The notes: a model not told the origin generated them from the sequence alone. A DNA stretch of 64,000 bases from Janibacter limosus (GCF_004295485.1 NZ_CP036164.1:2170001-2234000); one strand, 5' to 3'. Shown: positions 1 to 8,727, numbered from the stretch's first letter. Made by a program: numbers and translations.

Positions 1-114
1 GTCGAGCTCGGACAACAGACCATCCACACCTTCACGGTCGGTGGTGTTGTCCTCGTTGAATCCGCGGTCGGACTGTGCGTCCGGAACGTACTTCACGCAG
101 ACGACGATATTCAT
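1..114 (-). CDS. etfB: Electron transfer flavoprotein beta subunit, N-terminal fragment (cut by window edge)
   Basis: Only the first 38 codons are in the window. They read MNIVVCVKYVPDAQ and continue with NTTDRE and VDGLLSELD, the typical N-terminus of actinobacterial EtfB (FixA). EtfB pairs with EtfA to carry electrons from acyl-CoA dehydrogenases to the membrane quinone pool, which fits the acyl-CoA genes elsewhere in the window. The start is an ATG at 114 preceded by a purine-rich AGGAAGAGG site. The gene has 163 bp of its own upstream DNA with a plausible promoter, so it is probably transcribed separately from the genes to its right. The identification rests on the N-terminal motif alone. 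Confidence 0.85.
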   Translation of the reverse strand, partial: MNIVVCVKYVPDAQSDRGFNEDNTTDREGVDGLLSELD

Positions 115-217
115 CGGTGAATCGTCCTCTTCCTGGGTGAGGGGGCTGGGTACCGGGCGATCCTCTCAGCAGGCGCGCGTTGTGGGCGCGGACTGTGGGG
201 AGGGTCCCAGTCCGCTC

Positions 218-247
218 ACGCTATCCATCGGGATGCTGGACCACCAA
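218..247 (-). promoter_or_regulatory. Candidate promoter of etfB
   Basis: On the minus strand TTGGTG (247-242) and TAGCGT (223-218) are separated by 18 bp, about 100 nt upstream of the etfB ATG. This resembles a housekeeping-sigma promoter. It is by-eye only; the -35 match is moderate. Confidence 0.35.
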
Positions 248-277
248 GACGGCCCGGGGTGCCCTTCGCCACATGCG

Positions 278-607
278 TCACTCGGCGGCGTTGACGAGGA
301 CGTGGAAGGAGGGCTCCTCGTAGGGGTGCGCCGCGCGCAGCGCGCCCACCACCACCGCTCGTCGCGACCTGGGGAAGGTGACCTCGACCCGGTCCTCGAC
401 GACGTGCTCGAGCTCGCCGACGGTCCCGATGGTGGGGTTGGCGGCTCCCACCGGGCGGAACCTCCCTTCGCCTCGCTGCACGAAGGCGCACTCGCGGTAC
501 TCCCCCACGGCACCGGCCCCAACGGCGAAGAGCGCCTTGAGGATCTCCTCGGTGTGGGTGGCCGGGATGTGCGCCACGAGGACGTCGAGGGCCTCCCGCT
601 CGCTCAC
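278..607 (-). CDS. NIF3/YqfO-like domain protein, stand-alone
   Basis: A 109-residue protein from a GTG start one base after the stop of the upstream acyltransferase gene. The sequence has VGAGAVGEYREC, then FRPVGAANPTIG, then ALRAAHPYEEP near the C-terminus. These match the CutA-like domain inserted in Nif3/YqfO metal-binding proteins, here without the Nif3 metal-binding halves. Such stand-alone domains are known in actinobacteria; the function is unknown. It is the last gene of the minus-strand run that begins near 3517. An upstream in-frame start would lie inside the neighbouring gene and is unlikely. Confidence 0.7.
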   Translation of the reverse strand: MSEREALDVLVAHIPATHTEEILKALFAVGAGAVGEYRECAFVQRGEGRFRPVGAANPTIGTVGELEHVVEDRVEVTFPRSRRAVVVGALRAAHPYEEPSFHVLVNAAE

Positions 608-608
608 C

Positions 609-1250
609 TCACCACCCCGCCGGCAGGTCGAGCTCGCCCTCGGCGACGGCGACGGGCTGGCGGTGCTTGAGCACCCTGGCCGGCACCCCACCGAGGACGA
701 CGAAGGGGGGATGGCTCCCCCTGACGACGGCGCCGGCACCGACGACCGAGTGCGCGCCGATGTCGGTGCCGCGCGTGATGACGCACTTGGTCGCCACCCA
801 CACGTCGTCGCCGAAGCGCACGGGCGACTTGACGATGCCCTGGTCCTTGATCGGGACGTCGAGGTCGGTGGTGACGTGGTCGAAGTCGCACACGTAGACG
901 TCGTCGGCGAAGAGGCAGGCCTCACCGACCTCGATGTCGAGCCAGGTGTTGAAGGTGTTGCGGATCCCGATGATGGTCTTGGCGCCGATCCGCAGCGTGC
1001 CCTCGTGGGCACGCAGCGCGGACCCGCCGCCGATGTGGGTGTAGGCGCCGACGATGAGCCGGCCCGTCCCCGGCGTGACCTGGAACTGCACGCCGGGCCC
1101 GATGAAGCAGGGCCCCTCGAAGACCAGTCCGGGGGTGGTGGCGCGGGCCCGGACCATCCGCAGGTAGCCCAGGACGTGGTGGTGGCTCCAGGCCCGGTTG
1201 GCGATGACCCACCGGGTCCAGTGCCACCACGTGAAGCGGGAGGCGGCCAT
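609..1250 (-). CDS. Hexapeptide-repeat (left-handed beta-helix) acyltransferase
   Basis: A 213-residue protein with a run of hexapeptide-type repeats from about residue 45 to 195 (for example VGAYTHIGGGS, IGAKTIIGIRN, IGAHSVVGAGAVV), the signature of left-handed beta-helix O-acetyltransferases of the WcaF/maltose acetyltransferase group. The stretch CDFDHVT carries a His in the position typical of the catalytic base. The acceptor is unknown; a sugar or envelope glycan is likely for the family. It starts 13 nt after the methyltransferase stop and ends 1 nt before the NIF3-like gene, so the three look co-transcribed. Confidence 0.75.
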   Translation of the reverse strand: MAASRFTWWHWTRWVIANRAWSHHHVLGYLRMVRARATTPGLVFEGPCFIGPGVQFQVTPGTGRLIVGAYTHIGGGSALRAHEGTLRIGAKTIIGIRNTFNTWLDIEVGEACLFADDVYVCDFDHVTTDLDVPIKDQGIVKSPVRFGDDVWVATKCVITRGTDIGAHSVVGAGAVVRGSHPPFVVLGGVPARVLKHRQPVAVAEGELDLPAGW

Positions 1251-1263
1251 CAGTGCGCGGACC

Positions 1264-2226
1264 TCACCGGGCGGGCTTGGTGCCCGTGACGCCCACGTTG
1301 TAGAAGAACTTCTGCGGCACGACGCGGCCGAGGACGGCGTCGACCCTCATCAGTCGCTTCCACGTCGTGTAGGCGAAGGTCGCCCAGCCGAAGCCCAGCG
1401 CGTCCTCCGCGACCGCGTACTCGACCGTGCGGATCGGCCAGCCGGCGACGGCCGAGAGCAGCTCCTCGGTCGCCGTGCCGACATCGGCAGCGCCCGCCCG
1501 AGCGGCGGTCGCGGCGAGCTCGCCCGGGTCGAAGGTGTGCAGGTCGACGACGGCCTCGAGGGCCGCGGCCCGTGACGACTCGTCGAGCTCGGCCTGCGCG
1601 CGGGCCCACTTCTGGCGGAAGGGAGGCAGCTTGCTGACCCGGGTGGCCGTCTCCCACGTGGCGCGGGAGATGTGGCGGGCGTACCAGTGCCCGATCGTCG
1701 TCGGCTCACCGGCGATGACGAAGCGACCACCGGGCTTGAGCACCCGCACGACCTCTCGCAGGGCGCCCTCGACGTCGGGGATGTGGTGGATCACCGCGTG
1801 ACCGACGACGAGGTCGAAGGTGTCGTCCTCGTAGGGCAGCGCCTCGGCGTCAGCGACCCGGCCCTCGATCTCGAAGCCGAGCCGGCGGGCGTTCTCCTTC
1901 GCCGCCTCGACCATGCCCGGGGACAGGTCGCTGACGTGGACCTCGTCGACGAGGCCGGCCAGCTTGAGGTTGAGCGAGAAGAACCCGGTCCCCGCGCCGA
2001 GCTCGAGGGTCCTGCCGTACGGGAGGGACTCGCCGGGCCGGCGCGTGGACTCCAGCACCCGCAGGAAGCGGTCGCGCACGACGGTGGTGCAGCGGTCGTC
2101 GAAGCTGATCGACCACTTCTCGTCGTAGGTCTGCGCCTCCCAGTCGTGGTAGAGCACCTGGGCGAGCTTGTTGTCCGCCCAGGCCTGCTCGACCTCCGCG
2201 GCGCTCGCGACGCCGGTGGACACCAT
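1264..2226 (-). CDS. Class I SAM-dependent methyltransferase
   Basis: A 320-residue protein with motif I LELGAGTGFFS (about residue 75), an acidic motif II region, and VLKPGGRFVIAGEP (post-motif), together a Rossmann-fold methyltransferase of the Methyltransf_11 type. The C-terminal third (about 200-320) is rich in Ala, Arg and Glu and carries no recognised domain. Its ATG overlaps the stop codon of the enoyl-CoA hydratase gene by one base (TGATG), implying translational coupling. The substrate cannot be told from sequence. Confidence 0.75.
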   Translation of the reverse strand: MVSTGVASAAEVEQAWADNKLAQVLYHDWEAQTYDEKWSISFDDRCTTVVRDRFLRVLESTRRPGESLPYGRTLELGAGTGFFSLNLKLAGLVDEVHVSDLSPGMVEAAKENARRLGFEIEGRVADAEALPYEDDTFDLVVGHAVIHHIPDVEGALREVVRVLKPGGRFVIAGEPTTIGHWYARHISRATWETATRVSKLPPFRQKWARAQAELDESSRAAALEAVVDLHTFDPGELAATAARAGAADVGTATEELLSAVAGWPIRTVEYAVAEDALGFGWATFAYTTWKRLMRVDAVLGRVVPQKFFYNVGVTGTKPAR

Positions 2227-3005
2227 CAGATGCCCTCGAAGGTGGCCTTGCCCGGGCCGTTGTCGACGAAGCTGCGCATGCCGGACTTCTGGTCCCGGGT
2301 GGCGAAGAGGCCGGCGAAGAGCTGCGCCTCGATCTCCAGCCCGGTGCTGAGGTCGGTCTCCAGACCCTTGTCGACGGCCTCCTTGGCCGCACGCAGCGCC
2401 TGGGTCGGGCCGTTGACGAAGGGAGCGACCAGCGCCTGGGCGGTGGCCAGCACCTCGGCGGCCGGGACGACCCGGTCCGCCAGACCGATGGCCAGCGCCT
2501 CCTGCGCGTCGACGAAGCGACCGGTGAAGATGATGTCCTTCGCCTTGGCCGGGCCGACGAGGCGCGGCAGCCGCTGGGTGCCGCCGGCGCCGGGGATGAT
2601 GCCGAGCGCGATCTCGGGCTGGCCGAGCTTGGCATTGTCGGCGACGACGCGGAAGTCGCAGCAGAGCGCCGTCTCGAGCCCGCCTCCGAGCGCGAAGCCG
2701 GTGATCGCGGCGACGGTCGGCTTGGGGATCGCGGCGAGCGCGCGGGTGAACTTCTGCAGCAGGCGCACGTGGGCGGTCATGTCGGTGTAGGACATCCCCG
2801 CCATCTCCTTGACGTCGGCGCCGGCGGCGAAGACCCGCTCGCCACCCCAGAGGATGACCGCCTTGACGTCGTCACGCTCGGTGGCCTCCTCGGCCACCGC
2901 GACCAGGCGACGCTGCATGTCGGCGTCGAGCGCGTTCATCTTCGGACGGTCCAGGATGATCGTCCCGATGCCGTCGGCGACCTCGAGACGGACGATCTCG
3001 CTCAT
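2226..3005 (-). CDS. Enoyl-CoA hydratase/isomerase family protein
   Basis: A 259-residue crotonase-fold protein. The oxyanion-hole segments AAGADVKEM and GFALGGGLETAL and the catalytic-Glu segment GQPEIALGIIPGAGGTQRL are all present, so a hydratase of short-chain enoyl-CoA is expected (EchA8-like). In context it could supply the (S)-3-hydroxybutyryl-CoA/crotonyl-CoA step before Ccr at 22.8 kb; that link is inference. The ATG at 3005 overlaps the 3' end of the YbjN-like gene by 4 bp (ATGA), which fixes the start. Confidence 0.85.
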   Translation of the reverse strand: MSEIVRLEVADGIGTIILDRPKMNALDADMQRRLVAVAEEATERDDVKAVILWGGERVFAAGADVKEMAGMSYTDMTAHVRLLQKFTRALAAIPKPTVAAITGFALGGGLETALCCDFRVVADNAKLGQPEIALGIIPGAGGTQRLPRLVGPAKAKDIIFTGRFVDAQEALAIGLADRVVPAAEVLATAQALVAPFVNGPTQALRAAKEAVDKGLETDLSTGLEIEAQLFAGLFATRDQKSGMRSFVDNGPGKATFEGI

Positions 3006-3517
3006 GCCTGCGGCCCGGCGTCGGGGGTGGCCTCGTCGGGCCCGCCCTGCGCATCGGGGTCCTGGCCGGTGGCGCGCTGGTGCCACAGCTGCACGCCCTG
3101 CAGGACGAGCGGGAGGGCCAGGCCGAGCAGGCCGCGCACGTCCGCGCCGCGCGGGAGGATGTGCTCGCTGGTGACGAGGAGGGTGTCGCCGGCGACGGCC
3201 GCCTTGACGAGGTTGAAGGCGACGTTGAGGTCGTTGCTGACCTGCAGGCGCTCCATCGGGTCGGTGGGCACCGGGTCCTCGAGGGCCCACTGGCCGAAGA
3301 CGCGCAGGACATTGGACTCGTCGTCCTGGCAGCGGACGAACATCTGCTGCTCGGAGAAGAGGAAGGCGATGTCCCCTTCGTCGTCGACGGAGGGCTCGAG
3401 ACCGAGCTCGCGCAGGGCGTCCTGCACGCGGTCGCTCAGGGGGGTCTCAGGCTCGGGCTGGGCACCACCGTTGGTGGGAGTCGGGCCAAAGTTCGGGAGG
3501 GCGGTCGGATCGCTCAT
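3002..3517 (-). CDS. YbjN domain-containing protein
   Basis: A 171-residue soluble protein with a central YbjN/DUF1790-type fold (about residues 30-140: DEGDIAFLFSEQQMFVRCQ, then DLNVAFNLVKAAVAGDTLLV), flanked by Pro/Gly/Gln-rich ends. YbjN-type folds resemble type III secretion chaperones; their role in actinobacteria is not settled. The ATG at 3517 lies 6 nt downstream of TACGTT on the minus strand, a leaderless-type promoter, so this is the first gene of the run down to 278. It diverges from glgX across only 34 bp. Confidence 0.65.
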   Translation of the reverse strand: MSDPTALPNFGPTPTNGGAQPEPETPLSDRVQDALRELGLEPSVDDEGDIAFLFSEQQMFVRCQDDESNVLRVFGQWALEDPVPTDPMERLQVSNDLNVAFNLVKAAVAGDTLLVTSEHILPRGADVRGLLGLALPLVLQGVQLWHQRATGQDPDAQGGPDEATPDAGPQA

Positions 3518-3551
3518 GCCCTCAACGTACCGACTGCCTACGCTGTGAGCC
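3518..3551. promoter_or_regulatory. Compact divergent promoter region, YbjN gene / glgX
   Basis: The 34-bp gap has TACGTT 6 nt before the minus-strand ATG at 3517 and TACGCT (3539-3544) 7 nt before the glgX ATG at 3552. Both spacings put the transcription start at or near the start codon, so both mRNAs are probably leaderless. Confidence 0.5.
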
Positions 3552-5720
3552 ATGTCGACCACCTCAGCGCAGGCGCTCCCCCACCTCCCGTCCCCCGGTG
3601 TCCACCCCGTCGACGGTGGCGTCGAGGTCGCGATCCACGCCGCAGCGGCCAGCGCCGTGTGGCTGTGCATCTTCGACGACGAAGGCGATGTCCTGAGGCG
3701 CGACGCAGGAACCTCGAAGGGGGGCGAGACCCGCGTCGCGCTGCCTGCCGCCGACGACGGGTGGTGGGCCGGCTTCGTGCCCGACGTCCACCCGGGCACG
3801 CGCTACGGGCTGCGGGCCGACGGACCGTGGGAGCCGACCGAGGGCCACCGGCACAACCCCGCGAAGCTCCTGCTGGACCCGTGGGCCCGATCCGTCGAAG
3901 GGAGCCTCTCCTACGAGCCGGCCGTCTACGGGCACGTCGTCGACGAGGCTGGTGAAGGCGACCCGAGCGTCCGATCCGACCTGGACTCCGCCCCCTTCGT
4001 CCCGCGGTGCGTGGTGCTGGACACGGGCTTCGAGTGGGGGGACGACGCGCCGCCGGCCCCCGCTCGTGACGAGCGGGTCGTCTACGAGGTGCACGTGCGT
4101 GAGATGACGATGCGTCTGCCCGGGGTGCCCGAGCACCTGCGCGGCACCTATGCGGGCCTGTGCCACCCGGTGACGATCGAGCACCTCAAGGCACTGGGCG
4201 TGACGACGGTCGAGCTGCTGCCGGTGCACGCCTACGCCGACGAGCCGCACCTCGTCGAGCGGGGCCTGACCAACCACTGGGGCTACAACACGCTGGGCTT
4301 CTTCGCCCCGCACGCGCGGTACGCGAGCAACCAGGACCCGCACGAGGTGCTGCGCGAGTTCAAGGGCATGGTCAAGCTGCTGCACGCCGCCGGCATCGAG
4401 GTGCTCCTCGACGTCGTCTACAACCACACGGCCGAGCAGAGCATCGGCGGCGCGACCCTCTCGTGGCGGGGTCTCGGCGAGGCGACCTGGTACCGGCTCG
4501 ACGAGGAGGGCAACGACGTCGACGTGACCGGCTGCGGCAACACCCTCGACCTCACCGACCCGGTCGTCATCGAGATGGTCCTCGACTCGTTGCGCTACTG
4601 GGTGAGCGAGTGCCACGTCGACGGGTTCCGCTACGACCTGGCCGTCGCCCTGGGGCGCGGCGAGGACCTCGGCTACGAGGCGGACCACCCCTTCCTCGTG
4701 GCGGTGCTGGAGGACCCGGTCCTGTCGCAGGTGCTGCACGTCGCCGAGCCGTGGGACCTGGGACCGGACGGGTGGCGGACCGGCCAGTTCCCCGGGGCCT
4801 GGGCGGAGTGGAACGACCGCTTCCGCGATGCCGCGCGCGACTTCTGGCTGGCCGACGCCGGTGCACTGTCGCGCGGGGAGGTCAGTGGTGACGGCGTGCG
4901 TGAGATCGCCACCCGGCTCGTCGGCAGCCGAGACCTCTTCGGCGAGCGCTCTCCCCTGTCATCGGTGGGCTTCGTCACCGCGCACGACGGCTTCACCATG
5001 GCCGACCTGGTGGCGTATGACGAGAAGCACAACGAGGCCAACGGCGAGGACAACCGCGACGGCAACGACCACAACCGCTCGTGGAACCACGGCGCGGAGG
5101 GCCCGACCGACGACGAGGTCATCCAGCTCGCGCGGCGACGCTCGGTGCGCAACCTGCTCGGCACGCTGCTGCTGTCGTCCGGGATCCCGATGATCGCCTC
5201 GGGCGACGAGATCGGCCGGACCACCGACGGCAACAACAACCCGTACTGCCAGGACAACGAGATGACCTGGCTGGACTGGGAGCTCGACACGGCGCGCACG
5301 GACCTGCTCGCCACGGCCGCGCACCTGACCGAGCTGCGCCGCGAGGTCCCGGTGCTGCGCGACCACGACGAGTCGGTGATCGGCTGGTACGACGAGGCCG
5401 GTCAGCCCATGACGGACGAGACCTGGGAGCAGGACGACCGCCGCACGCTGCAGCTGCACCTGGCCGGTGAGCCCTCTGCCCTGCTGGTCGTGCACGGCGG
5501 CCTGGGTCCCGTCGACGTGACCCTCCCCGACGTGGGGCCGCTGCGGCTGCGCTGGGACAGCGCCTGGGAGCGGCCGGAGGACGCGGAGGGCGCGGAGGGC
5601 GCGGAGGGCGCGGACGAAGCAACCCCGCCCGGTGGAGGTGAACCCGCCGACGAATCCTCGGCGAGTCCCCGTCCACCCGAGACCCTCACCCCTCTCAGCC
5701 TGCGCCTCTACACCAGCTGA
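3552..5720 (+). CDS. glgX: Glycogen debranching enzyme GlgX
   Basis: A 722-residue GH13 debranching enzyme that hydrolyses alpha-1,6 branches of phosphorylase-trimmed glycogen. An N-terminal CBM48/early-set domain is followed by the TIM barrel with YNHTAEQ, the nucleophile segment DGFRYDLA, the acid segment HVAEPWDLG, and SGIPMIASGDE. The protein is canonical to about residue 670. The C-terminus then carries a low-complexity EGAEGAEGAD tract from a 9-bp tandem repeat, followed by GGGEPADESSAS, which is a copy of a 47-bp palindromic repeat found elsewhere between genes (5631-5677). It converges on glgP, its likely partner in glycogen breakdown. Confidence 0.95.
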   Translation: MSTTSAQALPHLPSPGVHPVDGGVEVAIHAAAASAVWLCIFDDEGDVLRRDAGTSKGGETRVALPAADDGWWAGFVPDVHPGTRYGLRADGPWEPTEGHRHNPAKLLLDPWARSVEGSLSYEPAVYGHVVDEAGEGDPSVRSDLDSAPFVPRCVVLDTGFEWGDDAPPAPARDERVVYEVHVREMTMRLPGVPEHLRGTYAGLCHPVTIEHLKALGVTTVELLPVHAYADEPHLVERGLTNHWGYNTLGFFAPHARYASNQDPHEVLREFKGMVKLLHAAGIEVLLDVVYNHTAEQSIGGATLSWRGLGEATWYRLDEEGNDVDVTGCGNTLDLTDPVVIEMVLDSLRYWVSECHVDGFRYDLAVALGRGEDLGYEADHPFLVAVLEDPVLSQVLHVAEPWDLGPDGWRTGQFPGAWAEWNDRFRDAARDFWLADAGALSRGEVSGDGVREIATRLVGSRDLFGERSPLSSVGFVTAHDGFTMADLVAYDEKHNEANGEDNRDGNDHNRSWNHGAEGPTDDEVIQLARRRSVRNLLGTLLLSSGIPMIASGDEIGRTTDGNNNPYCQDNEMTWLDWELDTARTDLLATAAHLTELRREVPVLRDHDESVIGWYDEAGQPMTDETWEQDDRRTLQLHLAGEPSALLVVHGGLGPVDVTLPDVGPLRLRWDSAWERPEDAEGAEGAEGADEATPPGGGEPADESSASPRPPETLTPLSLRLYTS
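5631..5677 (+). repeat. Palindromic repeat family 2, copy inside the glgX coding region
   Basis: The sequence begins GGTGGAGGTGAACCCGC, contains GACGAATCCTCGGCGAGTC and ends GTCCACC. It matches the intergenic copies at 34212, 34278, 34401, 34467, 35762 and 35827. Here it is translated as GGGEPADESSASPRP. Confidence 0.8.
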
Positions 5721-5773
5721 GCGCGCGCCCGGGGCGGGGCCGACGGCCGGGCCCGGGGCCCGGCACCCGTCGT

Positions 5774-5881
5774 TACTTGCGGGTACGACACCCACTTGCG
5801 CGCACCGGCACGACTCAACCCCTGATTTTCTGCGGTTCTGTCAGCACCTCTCACCACAAGTGCACGTCGTACCCGCAAGTA
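5774..5881. repeat. 108-bp element bounded by a perfect 16-bp inverted repeat
   Basis: The left arm TACTTGCGGGTACGAC (5774-5789) is the exact complement of 5866-5881. A second pair, CACTTG/CAAGTG, lies just inside. The interior is unusually AT-rich for the window (CCTGATTTTCTGCGG). No coding potential was seen. Confidence 0.75.
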
Positions 5882-5888
5882 GCCAAGC

Positions 5889-5929
5889 GGGGAGGCGGGA
5901 GGCGTCGGGAGCGGGAGGCGGGAGCGGGG
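5889..5929 (+). other. Putative G-quadruplex motif
   Basis: Six runs of three or four G are separated by AGGC, AGGCGTC, AGC, AGGC and AGC. This satisfies the usual G3+N1-7 pattern on the plus strand, just downstream of glgX. Confidence 0.6.
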
Positions 5930-5943
5930 CTGGCGCGCATCAA

Positions 5944-6002
5944 GGAAAAGTCCGGACCGTCTCCTCGTCGTGAGACGAAGGGAGAGCAGTCCGGACTTTT
6001 CC
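5944..6002. terminator. Bidirectional terminator-like hairpin between glgX and glgP
   Basis: The arms GGAAAAGTCCGGAC (5944-5957) and its exact complement (5989-6002) flank a loop that can fold an inner CGTCTC/GAGACG stem. The outer ends give four T after the stem for glgX and, on the other strand, for glgP. Confidence 0.7.
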
Positions 6003-6156
6003 AGCGCGCCACCCCGCTCGCGGCCGCCCGCGTACGCAAGCCAGCCGAGCGGGTCGTGCGGGCCATGGGTCGTGGCTCGCGCGGGCCGAGCGAGCCTTGG
6101 GCCGAGCGGCTCGTGCGGGGTCGAGCGGGGTCGTGCGGGTCGTGCGGAGCAGGAGC

Positions 6157-8727
6157 TCAGGCGTTGGCCACCAGCCCGAGTGACGCGGGGAAGGCCATCA
6201 GCTCGTGCTTGGGCAGCACGCGCACGGTCCAGCCGAACTGGCCGGTGCGCTCGATCGGGACCTGCCCGGCGAACTTCGCCTTGCCGTCCTCGTAGCCCTC
6301 GACGAAGGACAGCGAGGTCGCGTCCCAGTCGACGAGGTCATCGGTGCCGAGGGCGACCCGGCCGGCGACGACCTGGACGTCGACCTCGTGCGGGGCCAGC
6401 CCGTCGAGGGTGACGTAGGCGTCGAGGCTGAGCGACTCCCCGACGAGCGGGCTGTCCGAGACGCCCGAGCCCTCGACGTGGTCGACGTGCACGGACGACC
6501 AGCCGGCGCGGGCGCGGGCCTTGTAGTCCGCGAGCGCCTTGGCGCCCGCGTGGTCGTCGCCGTTGACGCGCGCGTTGTGGACGGCCGCGGGGGCATAGAG
6601 GCGCTCCGTGTAGTCACGCACCATGCGGGTGGCCAGGACTTTGGGGCCGAGGGTGGTCAGCGTGTGCCGCAGCATCGACAGCCAGCGCTGCGGCAGGCCG
6701 CTCTCGTCGACGTCGTAGAAGCGCGGTGCCACCTGGGTCTCGATGAGGTCGTAGAGCGCCGCGGCCTCGATGTCGTCGCGACGGGACTCGTCCTCGACAC
6801 CGTCGGCGGTGGGGATCGCCCAGCCGTTGTCACCGTCGTACCACTCGTCCCACCAGCCGTCGAGGATCGACAGGTTGAGGCCGCCGTTGAGCGCGGCCTT
6901 CATACCGGAGGTGCCGCACGCCTCGAAGGGACGTAGGGGGTTGTTGAGCCACACGTCGCAGCCCGGGTAGAGGGTGCGGGCCATCGCGATGTCGTAGTTG
7001 GGCAGGAAGACGATGCGGTGGCGCACGTCGTTCTGGTCGGCGAAGCGGACCATCTGCTGGATGAGCTGCTTGCCGGTCTCGTCGGCCGGGTGCGACTTGC
7101 CGGCGATGACCAGCTGCACCGGCCGCTCGGGGTGGAGCAGCAGTGCCTTGAGCCGCTCGGGGTCGCGCAGCATCAGGGTCAGTCGCTTGTAGGTCGGTAC
7201 GCGGCGGGCGAAACCGATCGTCAGCACCGCCGGGTCGAGGACCGAGTCGGTCCACCCGAGCTCGGCATCGCTTGCCCCCCGCTTGGCCCAGCTGGAGCGC
7301 AGGCGGGCGCGCACGTCGTCGACGAGTCGCGAGCGCATCTGCGCCTTGGCCGACCAGATCGCCTCCCCCGGCACGTCCGGGATCTCGTTCCAGCGGCCGG
7401 AGGCCTCGACGTCACGGCCGCCGAGGTGCTGGGCGGCGATGTCGTAGACGGAGTCGTCGACCCAGGTCGGGGCGTGCACGCCGTTGGTGATCGAGGTGAT
7501 CGGCACCTCGGAGTCGTCGAAACCGGGCCACAGCCCGTCGAACATCCCGCGGGAGACGACACCGTGGAGCCGGGAGACACCGTTGGCCCGCTCGGCCAGG
7601 CGCAGCCCCATGACCGCCATGTTGAAGACGCCCTCGGAGCCGCCCTCGTAGGTCTCTGCGCCGAGTGCTCGCAGCTTGTCGAGAGGGACCCCGGGCAGCT
7701 CCTGCGACCCACCGAAGTAGCGCTCGAGCATCGTCACGTCGAAGCGGTCGATGCCGGCGGGCACGGGTGTGTGCGTGGTGAAGACGGTGCCGGCTCGGGC
7801 GGCCTCCATCGCCTCGTCGAAGCTCATCCCTGCGGACTGGGTGAACTCGCTGATCCGCTCGATGCCGAGGAACCCGGCGTGACCCTCGTTGGTGTGGAAG
7901 ACCTCCGGGGCGGTCGCGCCGGTCAGGCGGGACCACAGGCGCAGCGCGCGGACACCTCCGATGCCGAGCAGCATCTCCTGCTGGAGCCGCTGCTCGCCGG
8001 CGCCGCCGTAGAGCCGCTCGGTGACCGCCCGCATCGCGTCGTCGTTGCCGGGGACGTCGGAGTCGAGGAGCAGCAGCGGCACCCGGCCGACCTGCGCGCG
8101 CCACACGTGCGCCCGCAGCTGGCCACCGCCGGGCATGCCGACCGTGATGACGCTCGGGGTCTCGTCGTCCTCGCGCAGGAGGGTCAGCGGCAACCCCTGC
8201 GGGTCGAGGACCGGGTAGGTCTCGCGCTGCCAGCCGTCCGCGTCGAGGCTCTGCTTGAAGTAGCCGGTCTTGTAGAAGAGCCCGACCCCGACGATCGGCA
8301 CACCGAGGTCGGAGGCCGCCTTGAGGTGGTCGCCGGCGAGGATGCCGAGGCCACCGGAGTACTGCGGCAGCACCTCGGTGATCCCGTACTCGGGGCTGAA
8401 GTAGGCGATCGACGCCGGGGCCGCCTCACCCTGCTCCTGGTACCAGTGCGGGGAGGTCAGATACTCGTCGAGGCCGGCCTTGGCCGATCCCACGCGGGCG
8501 ACGAGGTCCTCGTCCTGCGCGAGCTCCTCGAGCTCGCTGCCGGAGAAGGTCGCGAGGAGACGCACCGGGTCGTGGCCGGCCTCCTCCCAGCGCCTCGGGT
8601 CGAGGCCGGCGAAGAGCCGGCGCGTGGGCGAGTGCCAGCTCCAGCGCAGGTTCATCGCCAGGTCCCCCAGGGCGGAGATCGGTTCGGGCAGGGCAGTGCG
8701 GACGCTGAAACGTCGAATGGCCTTCAC
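6157..8727 (-). CDS. glgP: Glycogen/maltodextrin phosphorylase, alpha-glucan phosphorylase family
   Basis: An 856-residue GT35 phosphorylase that releases glucose-1-phosphate from alpha-1,4-glucans. The actinobacterial form starts KAIRRFSVRTALPEP and has the PLP-binding lysine in GTSGMKAALNGGLNLS near residue 600, plus ITNGVHAPTWV. The length agrees with mycobacterial GlgP (about 860). I choose the GTG at 8727 because it aligns with the family N-terminus and has CAAGAT 7 nt upstream (leaderless pattern); an ATG three codons upstream at 8736 is the alternative. Longer in-frame readings would run through the divergent glgE gene and are rejected. Confidence 0.93.
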   Translation of the reverse strand: MKAIRRFSVRTALPEPISALGDLAMNLRWSWHSPTRRLFAGLDPRRWEEAGHDPVRLLATFSGSELEELAQDEDLVARVGSAKAGLDEYLTSPHWYQEQGEAAPASIAYFSPEYGITEVLPQYSGGLGILAGDHLKAASDLGVPIVGVGLFYKTGYFKQSLDADGWQRETYPVLDPQGLPLTLLREDDETPSVITVGMPGGGQLRAHVWRAQVGRVPLLLLDSDVPGNDDAMRAVTERLYGGAGEQRLQQEMLLGIGGVRALRLWSRLTGATAPEVFHTNEGHAGFLGIERISEFTQSAGMSFDEAMEAARAGTVFTTHTPVPAGIDRFDVTMLERYFGGSQELPGVPLDKLRALGAETYEGGSEGVFNMAVMGLRLAERANGVSRLHGVVSRGMFDGLWPGFDDSEVPITSITNGVHAPTWVDDSVYDIAAQHLGGRDVEASGRWNEIPDVPGEAIWSAKAQMRSRLVDDVRARLRSSWAKRGASDAELGWTDSVLDPAVLTIGFARRVPTYKRLTLMLRDPERLKALLLHPERPVQLVIAGKSHPADETGKQLIQQMVRFADQNDVRHRIVFLPNYDIAMARTLYPGCDVWLNNPLRPFEACGTSGMKAALNGGLNLSILDGWWDEWYDGDNGWAIPTADGVEDESRRDDIEAAALYDLIETQVAPRFYDVDESGLPQRWLSMLRHTLTTLGPKVLATRMVRDYTERLYAPAAVHNARVNGDDHAGAKALADYKARARAGWSSVHVDHVEGSGVSDSPLVGESLSLDAYVTLDGLAPHEVDVQVVAGRVALGTDDLVDWDATSLSFVEGYEDGKAKFAGQVPIERTGQFGWTVRVLPKHELMAFPASLGLVANA

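Larger units (their letters stand above)
5721..6156. other. 436-bp intergenic region between convergent glgX and glgP
   Basis: There is no supported gene. The region holds a 16-bp inverted repeat spanning 5774-5881, a G-quadruplex-type run at 5889-5929, a 14-bp perfect hairpin at 5944-6002, and a low-complexity stretch at about 6050-6150 built from variations of GGTCGTGCGGG. Because the flanking genes converge, termination is the simplest role. Confidence 0.7.
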
